Assembly (NCBI GenBank): GCA_041584015.1
Contig: JBFHES010000265.1
Coordinates: 1-6,196, forward strand
DNA: 6,196 nucleotides
Source of the DNA: JBFHES01 sp041584015
GTDB lineage: Bacteria; Bacteroidota; Bacteroidia; Bacteroidales; M50B96
Reading direction: 5' to 3'
Positions within the stretch are counted from its first letter, which is position 1. Every line of letters starts with the position of its first letter. Below, piece by piece: positions 5,701-6,196 of this stretch. The notes beneath the pieces were generated by a model, which did not search any database, was not told the origin of the DNA, and saw only the letters and a list, made by a program, of their open reading frames with translations. Both the position numbers and the translations under genes were made by a program.

Positions 5701-6117
5701 CTATTTATCTTTTTTGTCGCCCAGGTAATCCTGAACGGTCTGGTTTTGAATGAACTCTTTAAAATTAAGTGTCATTTGTCGGGTTACATTATCCAGCAAG
5801 CATTTATCGAAGGGACATATCTTATGATCGGCGGCACAGGTCTGAACAACAAGTTTTCCTTCTATGGCTTCGTATAATTCCAGTAGCGTAATTTCCTGAG
5901 GTGGTTTGTTTAATCTAAAACCTCCGCTTGGTCCACGCGAAGAGTTAATAATATTGTCTTTCGCAAGACGCTGCATTACTTTCGCAACATGATGTTTTGA
6001 AGAGCCAGTTTGATCAGCAATGGCTTGTACATTGACTAGCTTGTCAGCCTTAGCAATTATTATAAGCGCATGCAATGCAATTGAGGCAGCTTCACTTAAA
6101 TGTACTATGTTTCCCAT
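5701..6117 (-). CDS. Rrf2-family regulator with NsrR-like cysteine triad
   Basis: This 138-residue protein has normal Rrf2 length and layout. The N-terminal winged helix-turn-helix covers about residues 3-72: the recognition region is SSKHHVAKVMQRL (39-51) and the wing is RGPSGGFRL (61-69), the family signature. Three cysteines, C94, C101 and C106, lie in the loop before the dimerisation helix, where IscR and NsrR bind an Fe-S cluster. In NsrR of Streptomyces the fourth ligand is Asp8; by position E9 is its counterpart here. A cluster-based sensor of NO, redox or Fe-S status is therefore likely. The context (ferredoxin and hcp next downstream) favours NO, but IscR-like or other sensing is not excluded. 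The ATG at 6117 begins 13 bases after the stop of an upstream open frame, suggesting an operon with that gene. I leave the symbol empty because Rrf2 subfamilies cannot be separated by eye. Confidence 0.9.
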   Translation of the reverse strand: MGNIVHLSEAASIALHALIIIAKADKLVNVQAIADQTGSSKHHVAKVMQRLAKDNIINSSRGPSGGFRLNKPPQEITLLELYEAIEGKLVVQTCAADHKICPFDKCLLDNVTRQMTLNFKEFIQNQTVQDYLGDKKDK

Positions 6118-6130
6118 GATGCAATAATTA

Positions 6131-6196
6131 TTAGATTACTTTTTGTTTTGGAGCTTTATGCTCATCAACCTTTAGAGTGTTTTCCTTCTTTTTCTT
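6131..6196 (-). CDS. 3' end of an upstream gene (lysine-rich C-terminus), cut by window edge
   Basis: On the minus strand one frame is open from the window edge to a TAA at 6133-6131 and encodes 21 residues ending in KVDEHKAPKQKVI. The other two frames are interrupted within the same stretch. The stop lies 13 bases before the Rrf2 ATG, the spacing of an operon. The tail is very basic and hydrophilic and resembles a disordered C-terminus. The fragment is too short to identify, and a non-coding reading cannot be excluded. Confidence 0.45.
   Translation of the reverse strand, partial: KKKKENTLKVDEHKAPKQKVI

Overview
The window reads as chromosomal DNA from a Bacteroidota (Bacteroidetes), probably an anaerobic or facultatively anaerobic one. 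The evidence is a secreted protein ending in a type IX secretion (T9SS type A) sorting domain, AT-rich intergenic DNA, start codons without clear Shine-Dalgarno sequences, and a TTTG-type promoter element. All recognisable genes lie on the minus strand, so transcription runs from high to low coordinates.

In transcription order: (1) the last ~21 codons of an unidentified gene (6196-6131); (2) an Rrf2-family regulator with three cysteines placed like those of the NO sensor NsrR (6117-5701); (3) a ferredoxin-like protein with an N-terminal two-cluster domain, a His/Gly/Ala linker and a Cys-containing C-terminal domain (5582-4680); (4) hybrid cluster protein Hcp with all seven hybrid-cluster ligands (4481-2832); (5) a small cupin with a degenerate metal site (2626-2321); (6) a SAM-dependent methyltransferase resembling the PhcB/3-hydroxypalmitate methyl ester family (2217-1318); (7) a T9SS-exported protein cut by the left edge (1187-1).

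Genes 2-4 make a coherent nitrosative-stress cassette: a probable Fe-S sensor, a probable electron carrier, and Hcp, an NO/hydroxylamine reductase. No hcr-type reductase is present, so the ferredoxin-like protein is the obvious candidate donor. Perfect dyads lie upstream of both the ferredoxin gene (CTTGTGA-N4-TCACAAG, Crp/Fnr-like) and hcp (ATGGAA-N6-TTCCAT and TTATCAGA-N4-TCTGATAA), suggesting separate control. A hairpin terminator follows hcp.

The intergenic stretches are all under 300 bases but structured: an 8-nt tandem repeat just before the cupin start, a degenerate 14-nt repeat after hcp, and an 11-bp inverted repeat in the leader of the T9SS gene. No RNA gene, mobile element, CRISPR array or origin was seen. 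The gene families are known. The less ordinary points are the dyads, the ferredoxin's altered second cluster motif and the in-phase repeat array.
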